In this document: positions 28,170 to 37,557 of the stretch, in pieces
How positions within the stretch are numbered: the first letter of the stretch is position 1
Layout of the letters: every line of letters begins with the position of its first letter
From: Nodosilinea sp. P-1105
Lineage (GTDB): Bacteria; Cyanobacteriota; Cyanobacteriia; Phormidesmidales; Phormidesmidaceae
DNA: 64,000 nt
Assembly (NCBI RefSeq): GCF_012911975.1
Contig: NZ_SMDQ01000015.1
Location: 35,938 to 99,937 of the forward strand
Direction of reading: 5' to 3'
Notes under the pieces: generated by a model
Seen by the model: only the letters and a program-made list of their open reading frames with translations
Database searches by the model: none
Told to the model about the DNA's origin: nothing
Made by a program: the position numbers and the translations under genes

Positions 28170-28264
28170 AGGGCATCGGTACAGTCTGTCAAGGTCCCAG
28201 GGTTCTGCCCTGGGATATTCCAGAATTCAGGGCCAACTAGCCTGAGAATTCTGGGATCTGTACC
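28170..28264. repeat. CCCAGGG/GGTACAG dispersed repeat, about 95 bp
   Basis: Starts AGGGCATCGGTACAG, contains CCCAGGGTTCTGCCCTGGG and ends TTCTGGGATCTGTACC. It can fold into a long hairpin. The rest of the 363-base gap (28111-28473) holds the promoter of the next gene and nothing else recognised. Confidence 0.78.
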
Positions 28265-28473
28265 TTCCCTAATACAACAGATTAGCGTTTTTACGCAGAG
28301 GCTACACACTATTGCAACGGCTCTTAGGATCCGCCGTTATTCAGCTGGCTGACTGAAGTTGGCCAGATCTGAGCAGAAGATCGTTTATCCTATGGACGCT
28401 ATGGACAGCCGCTGCTAGATTTGGCGGTTGTGACAGATGATTCTTCAGTACATTAAACGAATGAGGTACGACA

Positions 28474-29103
28474 GTGATTAGAACTAAACTGGTTGAGCTA
28501 TCCACCTTGAACGCAGCGGCCTATCGCCAGAAGCTGAAAGGGGGCAAAGCCGGGATTGTGATCATGCGCTACGACAGGGAGCAGCCTGGCTTAGCCTCTG
28601 TAGACCGCCGCACGGGCGAGCCTGAGCCTTCCTCCAACAACAACCCTGAGGTGTTTCCCCTGGCGGCCTTTGAGGAGGCGATTGAGCTCACTTCAGGGAT
28701 GCCCTACTCTCGGCGGGGGCCAGTGAAGCTAAGTAGCGAGGAGGAAGCACCGGGCACCGAAGCGGAGACCCCGGAAGAACTGGCGACGGTGGACAGTGCC
28801 GAATATCAAGCGGTGGTGGATGCCTACACCAACAAAAAAGGCGAGTTGTCCTATGCCCTGCTCAACAAAGACTTTATTCAGTTTGCCAAGTCCAGCAAAG
28901 TGGTGGCCGATATGGTAGCCAGCCGTGCCCCGGTAGAGGATATTCGCAACCATGTAGTACGGGTCAAGCTAGAGTCCCTAACGGGTAACCAGGAGCTGAC
29001 AGACGCTCAAATCCAGCGGATGGTGGCTATGCTGGACGACGTCAGCCCCCGGGGAGTATTTAAGGAGCTGAATGACGAAATCATTCGCATGCTCAGTCGC
29101 TAA
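28474..29103 (+). CDS. Conserved protein of unknown function
   Basis: A 209-residue, soluble, acidic protein starting with GTG (MIRTKLVELS). No domain is recognised. A low-complexity Glu-rich linker (about 88-110, SSEEEAPGTEAETPEE) separates a small beta-rich N-terminal part (GKAGIVIMRYDREQPG) from a helical C-terminal part (ELSYALLNKDFIQFAKSSK, then a final helix FKELNDEIIRMLSR). It is a real gene by composition and by codon use similar to its neighbours; the role is unknown. Confidence 0.65.
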   Translation: MIRTKLVELSTLNAAAYRQKLKGGKAGIVIMRYDREQPGLASVDRRTGEPEPSSNNNPEVFPLAAFEEAIELTSGMPYSRRGPVKLSSEEEAPGTEAETPEELATVDSAEYQAVVDAYTNKKGELSYALLNKDFIQFAKSSKVVADMVASRAPVEDIRNHVVRVKLESLTGNQELTDAQIQRMVAMLDDVSPRGVFKELNDEIIRMLSR

Positions 29104-29182
29104 CCATAATGTGAAAACCCCTTTTGCCAAGGGATTCCTTTCAGGGTATTCCTTTCATCTTTCTGCTTTCTTGGACTAGAAA

Positions 29183-29216
29183 CCCCGACGGGCAGGAGAG
29201 ACAGTGCCTGTCGGGG
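29183..29216. terminator. Strong hairpin downstream of the unknown gene
   Basis: CCCCGACGGGCA pairs with TGCCTGTCGGGG across a 10-nt loop. It lacks a T-run on the plus strand, so it may act as a transcript end stabiliser or be part of a repeat. Confidence 0.5.
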
Positions 29217-29229
29217 AAGCTGATCTGGC

Positions 29230-29326
29230 TAGGGCATCGGTCCAGGATGTCGAGATCCCAGGGCTCTTAGACTAATTAACCAGGATTTTTGGGGTATCCC
29301 AGGGCAGAACTCTGGGATCTGATACC
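29230..29326. repeat. CCCAGGG/GGTACAG dispersed repeat, about 97 bp
   Basis: Starts AGGGCATCGGTCCAGGATGTC, then GATCCCAGGGCTCTTAG, and ends GTATCCCAGGGCAGAAC with TCTGGGATCTG. The ACCGGCGTTTTATA piece near 29430 is a further fragment of the same family. Confidence 0.75.
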
Positions 29327-29444
29327 GAATCCGATCTGCATAACCCCGATTCCCAAGCAGCCAACCCGTAGGGGCGAACCCAAGTGTTCGCCCGATCAAA
29401 TCGGGGGTAGTCCAGCAGGATTTGGTATGAACCGGCGTTTTATA

Positions 29445-29503
29445 CCAAGTCCAGCTCGGGATCTGGAGTTTTCCCACAGGCAGAACTCCAGGTCTGGACT
29501 TGG
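29445..29503. repeat. 59-bp dispersed palindromic repeat, copy 3
   Basis: CCAAGTCCAGCTCGGGATCT at the left and AACTCCAGGTCTGGACTTGG at the right, almost identical to copy 1 and in the same orientation. It ends seven bases before the SIMPL gene stop codon. Confidence 0.8.
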
Positions 29504-29510
29504 ATCTGGT

Positions 29511-30257
29511 TTAGTAGCGAATCTGTAGGGTGACGCGCGCCTCTACGGTTTGTTCGCCGCCGATGACTGGTGTTGAGGCTTCGGCCAGACTATCGGCACT
29601 CATCGCCCGAGGCATGGGCTGGGGAGGGGGAACAGCTGCCCCATCCAGTTGAATGCTGACAATCTCTTGGGCACTAAGGTTGAGGCTAGCTAGGACGGTG
29701 TCAGCCTGGGCCTGGGCATCGGCTACGGCCTCGCGTAGGGCTTGCTGGCGGGCGGCGTCTAGGGCGTCGTCGTCGGCCAGAAAACTGACGCTACGGATTT
29801 GGTTGGCCCCGGCATCGACGGCGGCGTCTAGCAGAGGGCCGACCGCTTCGGTGGGCATTTGAAAGCTGACGGTGTTGCTGCCGCTATAGCCCACCAGGAT
29901 AGACTCACCATCCTCATAGCGGTAGCGGGGACTGAGCTGAATGCCTGTTGTTTCCAGGTTTTCCACCTGGCGCGATCGCAGCAAGTCCACCACCGCCGTC
30001 GATCGCCGGGCGATCTCCTGCTGCACCGTGGCTGCATCAGGCCCCTGGGCTTCTACCCCCAGAACCACCTGGGCTTTTGTCGTCTGTACTGACTGCTCAC
30101 CCTGGCCCGTTACAGTTAACGTACGCATCATTATCTCCTGGGCCATCGCCCTTGGGGTGATCAAAGGGGCAAATCCCCAGCTACCGACCAGGGCCACAGA
30201 GGTCAATACCACCGCTCCCAGCCGTCTGACTCCATAGTGTTTCACAGGCTGAATCAT
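29511..30257 (-). CDS. SIMPL domain-containing periplasmic protein
   Basis: 248 residues from MIQPVKHYG. After a signal peptide (GAVVLTSVALVGSWGFAPL, cleaved near AMAQE) comes a single SIMPL (DUF541) domain: TLTVTGQGEQSV, AQVVLGVEAQG, VDLLRSRQVENLETTGIQLSP and a C-terminal VEARVTLQIRY. SIMPL proteins are periplasmic or outer-membrane proteins of ill-defined stress-related role. The frame is open to 30347, but the extra N-terminus has no signal peptide character; GGTGTGAGG before 30257 supports the inner start. Confidence 0.82.
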   Translation of the reverse strand: MIQPVKHYGVRRLGAVVLTSVALVGSWGFAPLITPRAMAQEIMMRTLTVTGQGEQSVQTTKAQVVLGVEAQGPDAATVQQEIARRSTAVVDLLRSRQVENLETTGIQLSPRYRYEDGESILVGYSGSNTVSFQMPTEAVGPLLDAAVDAGANQIRSVSFLADDDALDAARQQALREAVADAQAQADTVLASLNLSAQEIVSIQLDGAAVPPPQPMPRAMSADSLAEASTPVIGGEQTVEARVTLQIRY

Positions 30258-30457
30258 CCTCACACCGCCTTTTTCGCATTGCCCATTCAATCTGCCATAG
30301 AACAACGATTGGTAATCGTTGGTTACCAAATTGGTAACTTGCCGCATTCAAAATCTGGCTAACCCACCCCTGCCCCTCCCAGGAGAGGATGTCGATACCA
30401 GAAATCCAAAATCCAAAATCTGGCTGCCCCTCCCAGGAGGAGATGTCGATAACCGAT

Positions 30458-31744
30458 CTAGATCGGTCGCCCTTCATCCTTAAACCGGGCTTTGGCCGTG
30501 GAAAAGGCGTCTTTCATCGCCGCCTGAATCTTCTGGGGATCGGGCTTTTTGCCCCCCATCAAATCCCCAAAGTAAACACAGGCCCCTTCCCCCAGGGCCC
30601 AGGTGTAGGCGGCAGCCCAGGAGGCGGCAATCACACTGCCCAACCCAGGGATAAATTTGATCAGTTCTCGACCAATGGCTTGGGCAAAAAAGCCCCCTGC
30701 GATCGCGCTAGCCACCCCTCCGGCCTGGGACGGAGTGAGGATTTGACCATAGAGTTTACCCAACAGTCCCACCATGGACACTTGCAGGGCAGTCAGCACG
30801 GGCATGGTGGCAAACGGCAGCGGTACCGCCGCCAGGGTAGCGGCCATCACTGCAAACGCAGAGATATAGTGGCGGCCCACATCTCGATAGAGGTTACCCA
30901 ACTGTTCAGAGGCGTCATCCTGTTCATCCAGGAGTTGGTACAGGGCTTGAGCCTCCGCCTCGGGTAATAAATCCGCCAGGGCATCCCGGAGGCTCTCTAG
31001 ACCGTAAAACACCGGGTCAAAGCCGTCCTCTTCGAGGGTAAAGTCGATCAGCACGGTGCCATCTACCAGGTCTTTAAAGCTGTCCTGGATGACCTGAAAG
31101 GGACGGCTGACGGTTTCAATGTCGGGGGGATAGGGGGGATGGTTATGGAGGCTAGGGGGGTAAACCTCGTGCACAGCGGTAACCGCTAGCAGACAGGGGA
31201 TCGCTGGAAACTGCTGACGTAGATCCTGGGCGATGTGTCGCAGACTATCGAGGGCAAAGTCACTAATTTTCACCGTTAGAATCAGAATGCGAGCTTTGCC
31301 ACTACTGACTTGTAGGTCCTGCACCAGTTCGGCCACGATGCTGTCGGTGGACTGGGTAACATCCCCCAGGCCGACGGTGTCGGTAAAAATCAGCAGGGGT
31401 AAGTCCTCGGATGGATAAGCATAGCGCTGGGTGTTGCGGGTGTGGGGCTTGAACCCCTGGCCCACAATGTCAGCAGAGACCCCTGTCAGGCCGCGCACAA
31501 TCGAACTTTTGCCGGTTTGGGGTTTGCCGATCAGCAGGGCTTCGGTGGTGGGCAGTTGTTGCCGCACCGCCGCTAAAATCTCCGCTATTTTTTCGTCGTC
31601 GACGTTGAACCAGCGGCTAATCTGTCGGGTCGGTCGTAACTGGCCCACTTGGTGAGTGACCTGGTGCCACAGCCCCGCCAGCGGGTTGGACTTGGATTCG
31701 CTGGATTGTGGCGGATGTGATGATGTTTTTTTTGGGTGGCCCAT
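30458..31744 (-). CDS. GTPase with C-terminal DUF697 membrane region
   Basis: A 428-residue protein. The G domain is visible as Walker A GKPQTGKSS (about 92-100) and G3 DTVGLGD; the usual NKxD G4 motif is replaced by TAVHEVY, as in some Era/dynamin-like cyanobacterial GTPases. The C-terminal third (about 300-400) has hydrophobic helices AVMAATLAAVPLPFATMPVL and VASAIAGGFFAQAIG typical of DUF697, which attaches such GTPases to membranes. The precise role is unknown. A non-conserved Pro/Ser-rich N-terminus precedes the G domain. Confidence 0.8.
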   Translation of the reverse strand: MGHPKKTSSHPPQSSESKSNPLAGLWHQVTHQVGQLRPTRQISRWFNVDDEKIAEILAAVRQQLPTTEALLIGKPQTGKSSIVRGLTGVSADIVGQGFKPHTRNTQRYAYPSEDLPLLIFTDTVGLGDVTQSTDSIVAELVQDLQVSSGKARILILTVKISDFALDSLRHIAQDLRQQFPAIPCLLAVTAVHEVYPPSLHNHPPYPPDIETVSRPFQVIQDSFKDLVDGTVLIDFTLEEDGFDPVFYGLESLRDALADLLPEAEAQALYQLLDEQDDASEQLGNLYRDVGRHYISAFAVMAATLAAVPLPFATMPVLTALQVSMVGLLGKLYGQILTPSQAGGVASAIAGGFFAQAIGRELIKFIPGLGSVIAASWAAAYTWALGEGACVYFGDLMGGKKPDPQKIQAAMKDAFSTAKARFKDEGRPI

Positions 31745-31869
31745 TCCCGTTCCCCACGATGGTGCGTCTGGCCGATGGCACTGAGTGACAATGTCTTTAT
31801 CCTATAGTGCCAGCGGGTGTATGGGGTCGGTGGGTATCCCACAGTCGCAAGAGGCATAGCCGCAAGCGT

Positions 31870-31917
31870 TAAAAGAGGCCGGGTAGCGCCGCTATCTACA
31901 GCAGCTACCCGGCCTCT
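31870..31917 (-). terminator. Rho-independent terminator
   Basis: On the minus strand AGAGGCCGGGTAGC pairs perfectly with GCTACCCGGCCTCT, followed by TTTT. It lies about 65 bases beyond the stop of the unknown gene at 31984 and would end its transcript. Confidence 0.85.
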
Positions 31918-31983
31918 AAAGCTAAAGTTAAGCCCTCACCAACGATCTACCTAGGGAAAGCTCCTGGGCGCGATCCCCATAGC

Positions 31984-32373
31984 TTACGCTAGGGTTTCCG
32001 GGCAGTAACCTAGCCCCATTACAAACTGACGCCGAAAGGCCTCAATTTCTTCGCGATCGGGGGTGCCGTGGGACACAATGGCTACCTGGTAACGGCGCAT
32101 GACATCAATCGGCGATTGCCCGTTTTCTAGACCCCACAGGGCCATCCGCACCCGAATGCCTGGGTCGTAAGCGACCCCCAGTTCATTCATGTAGGCTCGA
32201 AAGTCTTCGGCATCGGAGGGGGTAATGGCATCATTCATCTTGATGCGAATCACCCAGCCGTCAATTTGGTGAATCACTGTCATGAACATAAAGGGTAGCC
32301 TGGGGGTGCCCAATAGATGTTCAACCACTCGTAAGGTCAAACTGGCATTGGCAAGGTAGTAAGTGTATTCCAT
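31984..32373 (-). CDS. Conserved small protein of unknown function
   Basis: 129 residues from MEYTYYLANA. No domain is recognised. The sequence is well ordered (strands and helices, no membrane segment or signal peptide), with conserved-looking stretches HQIDGWVIRIKMND and VRVRMALWG-like text near residue 85. The open frame runs on to 32517, but that part overlaps queA's 5' end and is of poor composition. It is divergent from queA, with about 113 bases between starts, and has its own terminator. Confidence 0.65.
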   Translation of the reverse strand: MEYTYYLANASLTLRVVEHLLGTPRLPFMFMTVIHQIDGWVIRIKMNDAITPSDAEDFRAYMNELGVAYDPGIRVRMALWGLENGQSPIDVMRRYQVAIVSHGTPDREEIEAFRRQFVMGLGYCPETLA

Positions 32374-32486
32374 TTGAAGATTCCGCCAGGTGCTACAGTT
32401 CTTATTGTCGTGGTTGGGGTTCGGGTTGGTTAGGGGCATTCCCCCCGTCCTGACCTGGGTGTATCCCCCCAAAGCTGTTGTTCCCA

Positions 32487-33581
32487 ATGTCCGACTGCTC
32501 TTCCGTAGATTACTCATTAGCCGCCTACCAGTACACCTTGCCCCCCGAGGCGATCGCCCAAACCCCTGTCATTCCGAGGGATGCATCCCGCTTACTGGTG
32601 GTAGAGTCGGCCACTGGCCATCAACACCGCCAGTTTCGCGATCTACCCCAGTTGTTGCAGCCTGGGGATTTGCTGGTGGTCAACAATACCCAGGTGATCC
32701 CAGCCCGGTTACTCGGGTACAAACTCGGTGGTGCCCAGGTGGAAGTGTTTTTGCTGGAGCAACAGGCCCCCGATCAGTGGCTTGGGTTGGTGCGGCCTGG
32801 GCGGCGTCTTAAGCCCGGGGCCACCATTCAGTTTGGCCCTGATCCCCAAGCGCCGCTGCTCACGGCTCAGGTCTTGAGCACCGATGCCGACACCAAGGGG
32901 CGCATCCTGCGGTTTGAGCACCGGGGCAACGGTACCCTTTATGAGGTAATCCAGGCCCTGGGCCAGGTGCCCCTTCCTCCCTACATCACTGACACCACCG
33001 CCTCCCCTGACCAGTACCAAACCATCTATGCCGAGCAACCAGGGGCTGTCGCCGCCCCGACAGCGGGTTTACACTTCACCCCCGAGCTTTTTGAGCGGCT
33101 TGATCAGGCCGGAATCGGGCGATCGCAGCTGACCCTACATGTGGGCGTCGGCACCTTTCGTCCGGTGGAAACCAACAATATTCTGGAGCACAAGATGCAT
33201 GGGGAATGGATCGACGTACCCGCCGATACCGTGGCCAAAATTCAAGCTACCAAAGCCCAGGGAGGACGGGTGATTGCCGTGGGCACGACGGTAGTGCGGG
33301 CCTTAGAAGGGGCTGCCCAGGCGGGGCCGTTGCACCCCTGGCAGGGTAAAACCAACCTCTATATCTACCCAGGCTATCGCTTCCGGGTGATCGATGGCTT
33401 AATCACCAACTTCCACCTGCCGGGATCAAGTCTACTGATGCTGGTCAGTGCGCTGGTTGGCCGCGATCGCCTACTAGATCTCTATGAGCAGGCCATTCAG
33501 CAGCACTACCGATTTTATTCCTTTGGCGATGCCATGTTGATCTTGCCAGAGGCGGTCTTGCCCCAGGCGACTCCGATATGA
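32487..33581 (+). CDS. queA: S-adenosylmethionine:tRNA ribosyltransferase-isomerase
   Basis: 364 residues, full length. QueA transfers the ribosyl part of S-adenosylmethionine to preQ1 in tRNA to make epoxyqueuosine. Family motifs are DLLVVNNTQVIPARL, VRPGRRLKPG, GAVAAPTAGLHFT and ITNFHLPGSSLLMLVSAL. The ATG at 32487 is chosen over the TTG at 32478. No other queuosine gene is in the window. Confidence 0.96.
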   Translation: MSDCSSVDYSLAAYQYTLPPEAIAQTPVIPRDASRLLVVESATGHQHRQFRDLPQLLQPGDLLVVNNTQVIPARLLGYKLGGAQVEVFLLEQQAPDQWLGLVRPGRRLKPGATIQFGPDPQAPLLTAQVLSTDADTKGRILRFEHRGNGTLYEVIQALGQVPLPPYITDTTASPDQYQTIYAEQPGAVAAPTAGLHFTPELFERLDQAGIGRSQLTLHVGVGTFRPVETNNILEHKMHGEWIDVPADTVAKIQATKAQGGRVIAVGTTVVRALEGAAQAGPLHPWQGKTNLYIYPGYRFRVIDGLITNFHLPGSSLLMLVSALVGRDRLLDLYEQAIQQHYRFYSFGDAMLILPEAVLPQATPI

Positions 33582-34304
33582 TTGGCTCGCCTTAGATGGC
33601 GCTAACGGTTGCCCTGCCATGATCCCTGCTGGGGTCCGCTCGCTCAAGGGTGAGCTAGATTTCCATAAATAAAGTTTTGGCGAAAAATCTCGCAATAAAC
33701 AGCTACATTTCAAGGTCAATTTATTCGCTAGTCGCTATTCTAAGTAGTATATTGAGCAGCAACACAGCCGCCGCCAGATCACGGGTCAATTCAGCCTTAA
33801 GGTAGCCTTGGCTCCGGCGGTGCAGTGGTCTATAGCTATGGCTCTATGCCCACAATTAGCCGTCTAAAATTTTAGCGATCGCGATCTGGTTTATGACAGC
33901 TAGGAAACAGGCTAACTCTCACTACTTTAGCGGTGTGATTGGGGCATAGTGAAATGGCACTGAACTAAGCCTGATCGGCAGTGCCCACCCTAGGGCAGGT
34001 CAAGCCTTTCGGCGATTCGCAAGGGTTGACCTCAGCTGATTTCAGTGACAGTTGGGCATCGTGGGTTTGCAAACCCGATGGTAAGGACTCGCGGAGCCCC
34101 TGAACCTCCCCTAACAAACCCTAGGAATCGGGGAATAGACCCTAGTTAAACCCAAGGCAGCGAAGCTAGCCAGTAAATCCGCACTCAGTACTCGGTGTGG
34201 GTCTCGCCATTACTGCGACGACTGAATTGCCCTAGCCGCCAGGCGCCGCCCCCAGGGGCACTGCCAAGTTGCTCACTTTTGATCATTTCGCCGTTGTATT
34301 CCCT
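33582..34304. other. 723-base intergenic region
   Basis: No gene, RNA or clear repeat was recognised. An AT-rich stretch at about 33650-33760 stands out against GC-rich surroundings. Nothing further can be supported. Confidence 0.4.
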
Positions 34305-34970
34305 ATGAGCAATTTTCTCGCCACTGCCAGTTTAGTTGTCCTCACCACCAGCGCCTTGGGTCTATGGATCAGGCCCGTAGACTCTACCGTCAATTCTGCT
34401 GATGGGTTTTACAGTGTCAGCGCAGCAACCAGGGAAACAGCAGCCACCATCGATCGCTCTTTTGAGCAGTTGGCTAACGCTCCTGCCAGCATCCTCACAG
34501 ACATTTGCCTCGACTTGCCCCATTGGCAGCGCCCTTCCCCCGACGATCAGGTGAAGCAATTGGAGGCCATGGGGCGCTATGAAGCGACACTGATCCCTGA
34601 AACCGTTGCCGAGGACAGCAAAGATTGGTGGCACCACGACGCTTTTTCCTTTACCACCTATGGCCTTAGTGCCCGCACTGATCCCCTCTATTTATCAGGG
34701 GTTTGGACGGCTATGGATCAGATTTGGGATTGCTATAGCGATGACCAACCAGAACGAATTAATGCGGGGGAACTGGCCGAGATCTGGTTACTAAATCATC
34801 GCCTGGTGGATCTCCAGTGGCAGGAAGATCACTATTTGTTAACAGTCGAGCCCAGCCAAGGTGGTCTCCAGCTTGTGCAATTTCAGCGTCAAGACATAGC
34901 GACTCAACTACCGCTAACCCTGATTACCACCGATGGCCAGGGATTGCCGATTCTGTCGGGTGACTGGTAA
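34305..34970 (+). CDS. Secreted or membrane-anchored protein of unknown function
   Basis: 221 residues from MSNFLATASL. An N-terminal hydrophobic stretch (about 4-22, LATASLVVLTTSALGLWI) looks like a signal peptide or anchor. The rest is soluble, with Asp- and Trp-rich segments (PETVAEDSKDWWHHDAFSF) and beta strands towards the C-terminus. No domain is recognised. The frame is open from TTG 34269; the ATG at 34305 gives a cleaner signal sequence. Confidence 0.6.
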   Translation: MSNFLATASLVVLTTSALGLWIRPVDSTVNSADGFYSVSAATRETAATIDRSFEQLANAPASILTDICLDLPHWQRPSPDDQVKQLEAMGRYEATLIPETVAEDSKDWWHHDAFSFTTYGLSARTDPLYLSGVWTAMDQIWDCYSDDQPERINAGELAEIWLLNHRLVDLQWQEDHYLLTVEPSQGGLQLVQFQRQDIATQLPLTLITTDGQGLPILSGDW

Positions 34971-35026
34971 AAACATTTTTTCCAGAACAGGAATTCAATA
35001 TCCCCTTTGGATAGACGCTCAGTGAA

Positions 35027-35275
35027 CTATAGCGTGGGTGGAGGGGCATCCAGCCAACCACCGCTGAGTATCACTGTCATCCCCATGAACAGGACAGTCA
35101 AAATCCAGGTGGCACGGTTTAGGGTCGTTTCTGCACTTTTGGTGCTGGTAAACAGTTGGGCTTGACCTCCCAGCCCCCCTAGACCGTCTCCCTTGGGACT
35201 GTGTAACAGCACCAGCGCCGTTAAGCCCACTGCCGAGATTACCCAAATCGCCGTTATTACAGTCGTCGCTGACAT
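35027..35275 (-). CDS. secG: Preprotein translocase subunit SecG
   Basis: 82 residues with two membrane helices (about 4-24 and 55-72) joined by the conserved loop PKGDGLGGLGGQAQLF, the family mark. SecG is the third SecYEG channel subunit and aids protein export across the plasma and thylakoid membranes. It follows gpmI on the same strand after a 294-base spacer that contains a dispersed repeat. Confidence 0.95.
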   Translation of the reverse strand: MSATTVITAIWVISAVGLTALVLLHSPKGDGLGGLGGQAQLFTSTKSAETTLNRATWILTVLFMGMTVILSGGWLDAPPPTL

Positions 35276-35429
35276 ATATGCTTACCACCTAACGTGTCAA
35301 AGTCTAAACCCGAACCGGGGAAAGTGAAGTGACTTTGGCACCCGCTTTCGCTGTGGGTCAAAATCACCCATTTGCTATGGTACCGCAGATCCCAGACGAG
35401 CATCAGAGATTGCTGTGCCTTAGGTATCC

Positions 35430-35558
35430 CATCAAGTTAAAGATGACGGGCTGAAAGGGTTTACGGCTCACGGTTTAAAGTCTACGGATGGCCCAGAACC
35501 GCAGGCCGTAAACCGTGAACCCCAGTTGGCAGAATCCACCCTTATCAGATTGACTGAG
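35430..35558. repeat. About 130-bp dispersed repeat (ATCAAGTTAAAG family), copy 2
   Basis: Begins ATCAAGTTAAAGATGACGGG and ends CTTATCAGATTGACTG, with internal GGCTCACGGTTTAAAGTCTACGG. It ends just before the gpmI stop codon. Confidence 0.75.
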
Positions 35559-35569
35559 CCCTAGGTGCC

Positions 35570-37168
35570 CTAACGGGTTAGCTTCACCGGGGTGCGGTTA
35601 GGCCGCATTTCTACCCCCGCTGGCAGGAACATAGAACGCCCAGTCATTTCCGGCGGCTGGGGCAGGTCCAGCAGTTGCAGAATTGTGGGGGCAATATCTG
35701 ACAGCCGACCATCGTCTCTGAGTCTAACGTCACCACCGTGGGCCGGTACCTTCAGCTTTTCCCCTTCTACCAAAATAAAAGGAACTGGATTAGTGGTATG
35801 GGCCGTCCAGGGCTTGCCATTTTCATCCCGCATCAGCTCAGCATTGCCGTGGTCAGCAATGATAATCGCAGTGCCCCCGGCTTTACCAATGCTGTCAATC
35901 AGACGGCCCAGGTTGCGATCGACCGCCTCTAGGGCCGTGATCGTGGCCTCCATCTTGCCAGTGTGACCCACCATGTCAGGATTAGCATAGTTAATCACCA
36001 CCATGGCATAAATTCCCTTCTCAATGGCTGCGATCGCCGTATCGGTCACAGCCTGGGCAGACATGGCCGGGGCTTTGTCATAGGTGGCCACCATCGGACT
36101 GGAGATCAGCTCTCGATCTTCTCCGGCGAGTGGCTCTTCCAGACCGCCGTTAAAGAAGTAGGTGACATGGGCATACTTTTCAGTTTCAGCCGTGCGAAAC
36201 TGCTTGAGCCCGTGGTCAGCCACCACTTCTCCCAGAATATTACTGAGGTTTTGGGGATGGAAGGCGACGCCAACCGGCAACTCTGCATCATACTGGGTCA
36301 GGGTGACAAAACTGAGGGGATCAACCAGCTGCCGCTCGAACCCTTGAAAGTTAGGGTCAACCAGGGCCTGGGTTAACTGGCGAGCCCGATCAGGACGGAA
36401 GTTGAAGAAGACCACACCATCCCCAGGGGCAATGGCCCCTGGGGCTAGTCTTACGGGTTCGATGAATTCATCCTGGATGCCCTCAGCATAGGACGCCTGC
36501 AAAGCCTCTAGGGCAGATTGACCGGTGCCCTCCCCGGCATCGGTCAGCACCCGATAGGCTTTTTCAATCCGATCCCAGCGATTGTCACGGTCCATGGCGT
36601 AGTAGCGACCACTCAGGGTGACCAGGCGTCCAAGCCTCACTGATGCCACATAATCTTGAATTTTCTGCACCGCATACTGCCCTTCTGTGGGCTTTGTATC
36701 GCGGCCATCGGTAATCACATGGATGCAAACCTCATCAATGTCTTGGGCCTTGGCCATCTCAATCAACCCAAATAGGTGGTTGAGGTGAGAGTGTACGCCG
36801 CCTTCGGAGCACAGGCCGATCAGATGCAACTTACTTTGGCGATAGCGTACGGCCTGGCAAACCCCTAGCAATGCTTCGTTTTCCTGAATGGTACCCTCTT
36901 CGACGGCATCGGAAATACGCACCAGCTCTTGGGGCACAATCCGACCAGCACCAATGTTGAGATGACCGACCTCAGAATTACCCATTTGCCCCTCGGGCAG
37001 TCCGACATCTTTGCCAGAGGTACGAATCAGGGTATGGGGATAAGCAGTCCATAGACTATCCATCACAGGAGTCTTGGCGGCGGCAACAGCATTACCGTCA
37101 GCGGAGTCCCGGTATCCCCAACCATCGAGGATAACCAGCACCATCGGCGGCACAGATGCTTGATTCAT
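35570..37168 (-). CDS. gpmI: 2,3-bisphosphoglycerate-independent phosphoglycerate mutase
   Basis: A 532-residue Mn2+-dependent enzyme that interconverts 3- and 2-phosphoglycerate. N-terminal metal site VLVILDGWG (Asp15), nucleophile Ser65 in GQMGNSEVGHLNIG, and ITDGRDTKP, GRYYAMDRDNRWDR and C-terminal IIADHGNAE all match iPGM. It is full length. In glycolysis it directs fixed carbon towards phosphoenolpyruvate. It is upstream of secG, an arrangement common in cyanobacteria. Confidence 0.96.
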   Translation of the reverse strand: MNQASVPPMVLVILDGWGYRDSADGNAVAAAKTPVMDSLWTAYPHTLIRTSGKDVGLPEGQMGNSEVGHLNIGAGRIVPQELVRISDAVEEGTIQENEALLGVCQAVRYRQSKLHLIGLCSEGGVHSHLNHLFGLIEMAKAQDIDEVCIHVITDGRDTKPTEGQYAVQKIQDYVASVRLGRLVTLSGRYYAMDRDNRWDRIEKAYRVLTDAGEGTGQSALEALQASYAEGIQDEFIEPVRLAPGAIAPGDGVVFFNFRPDRARQLTQALVDPNFQGFERQLVDPLSFVTLTQYDAELPVGVAFHPQNLSNILGEVVADHGLKQFRTAETEKYAHVTYFFNGGLEEPLAGEDRELISSPMVATYDKAPAMSAQAVTDTAIAAIEKGIYAMVVINYANPDMVGHTGKMEATITALEAVDRNLGRLIDSIGKAGGTAIIIADHGNAELMRDENGKPWTAHTTNPVPFILVEGEKLKVPAHGGDVRLRDDGRLSDIAPTILQLLDLPQPPEMTGRSMFLPAGVEMRPNRTPVKLTR

Positions 37169-37557
37169 GGGTAAGAATCCTTGTGATTTCGACTAATATC
37201 TCAGCGATCATACCACCTGGTTTTTGGGGCTAAAGTGCCCAATCCATGGCAGTAGTTTGCTCTACAGTTGGTCGATGCTAATGATTGATGAGTGGTTGTC
37301 GACTTTAGGTTAGCCTAGGCCGCATCGGCCCTATGGCGTCCACCCAAGGGACAATCCTAAACAGGATGCACAATCAAAACAGCACCCTTAGGCCTGGTAT
37401 AGCAAAGTTTGTTATCGCAGAGAACCTACTTAAGGTAGATTCAAGAAATTTTATAAAAGGGATTTTACTCTAGAAACGGCCTCAAGTTAAACGATTTGTC
37501 CATAAGACTGGTATGACTCTGGCTTGGGTGAGGGCGGCCCTTCGTCTCTGGGGAACG
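37169..37557. other. Intergenic region between gpmI promoter and the ABC-F gene
   Basis: 389 bases with no gene or repeat recognised. It must hold the gpmI promoter and the 3' end of the ABC-F transcript. Confidence 0.4.
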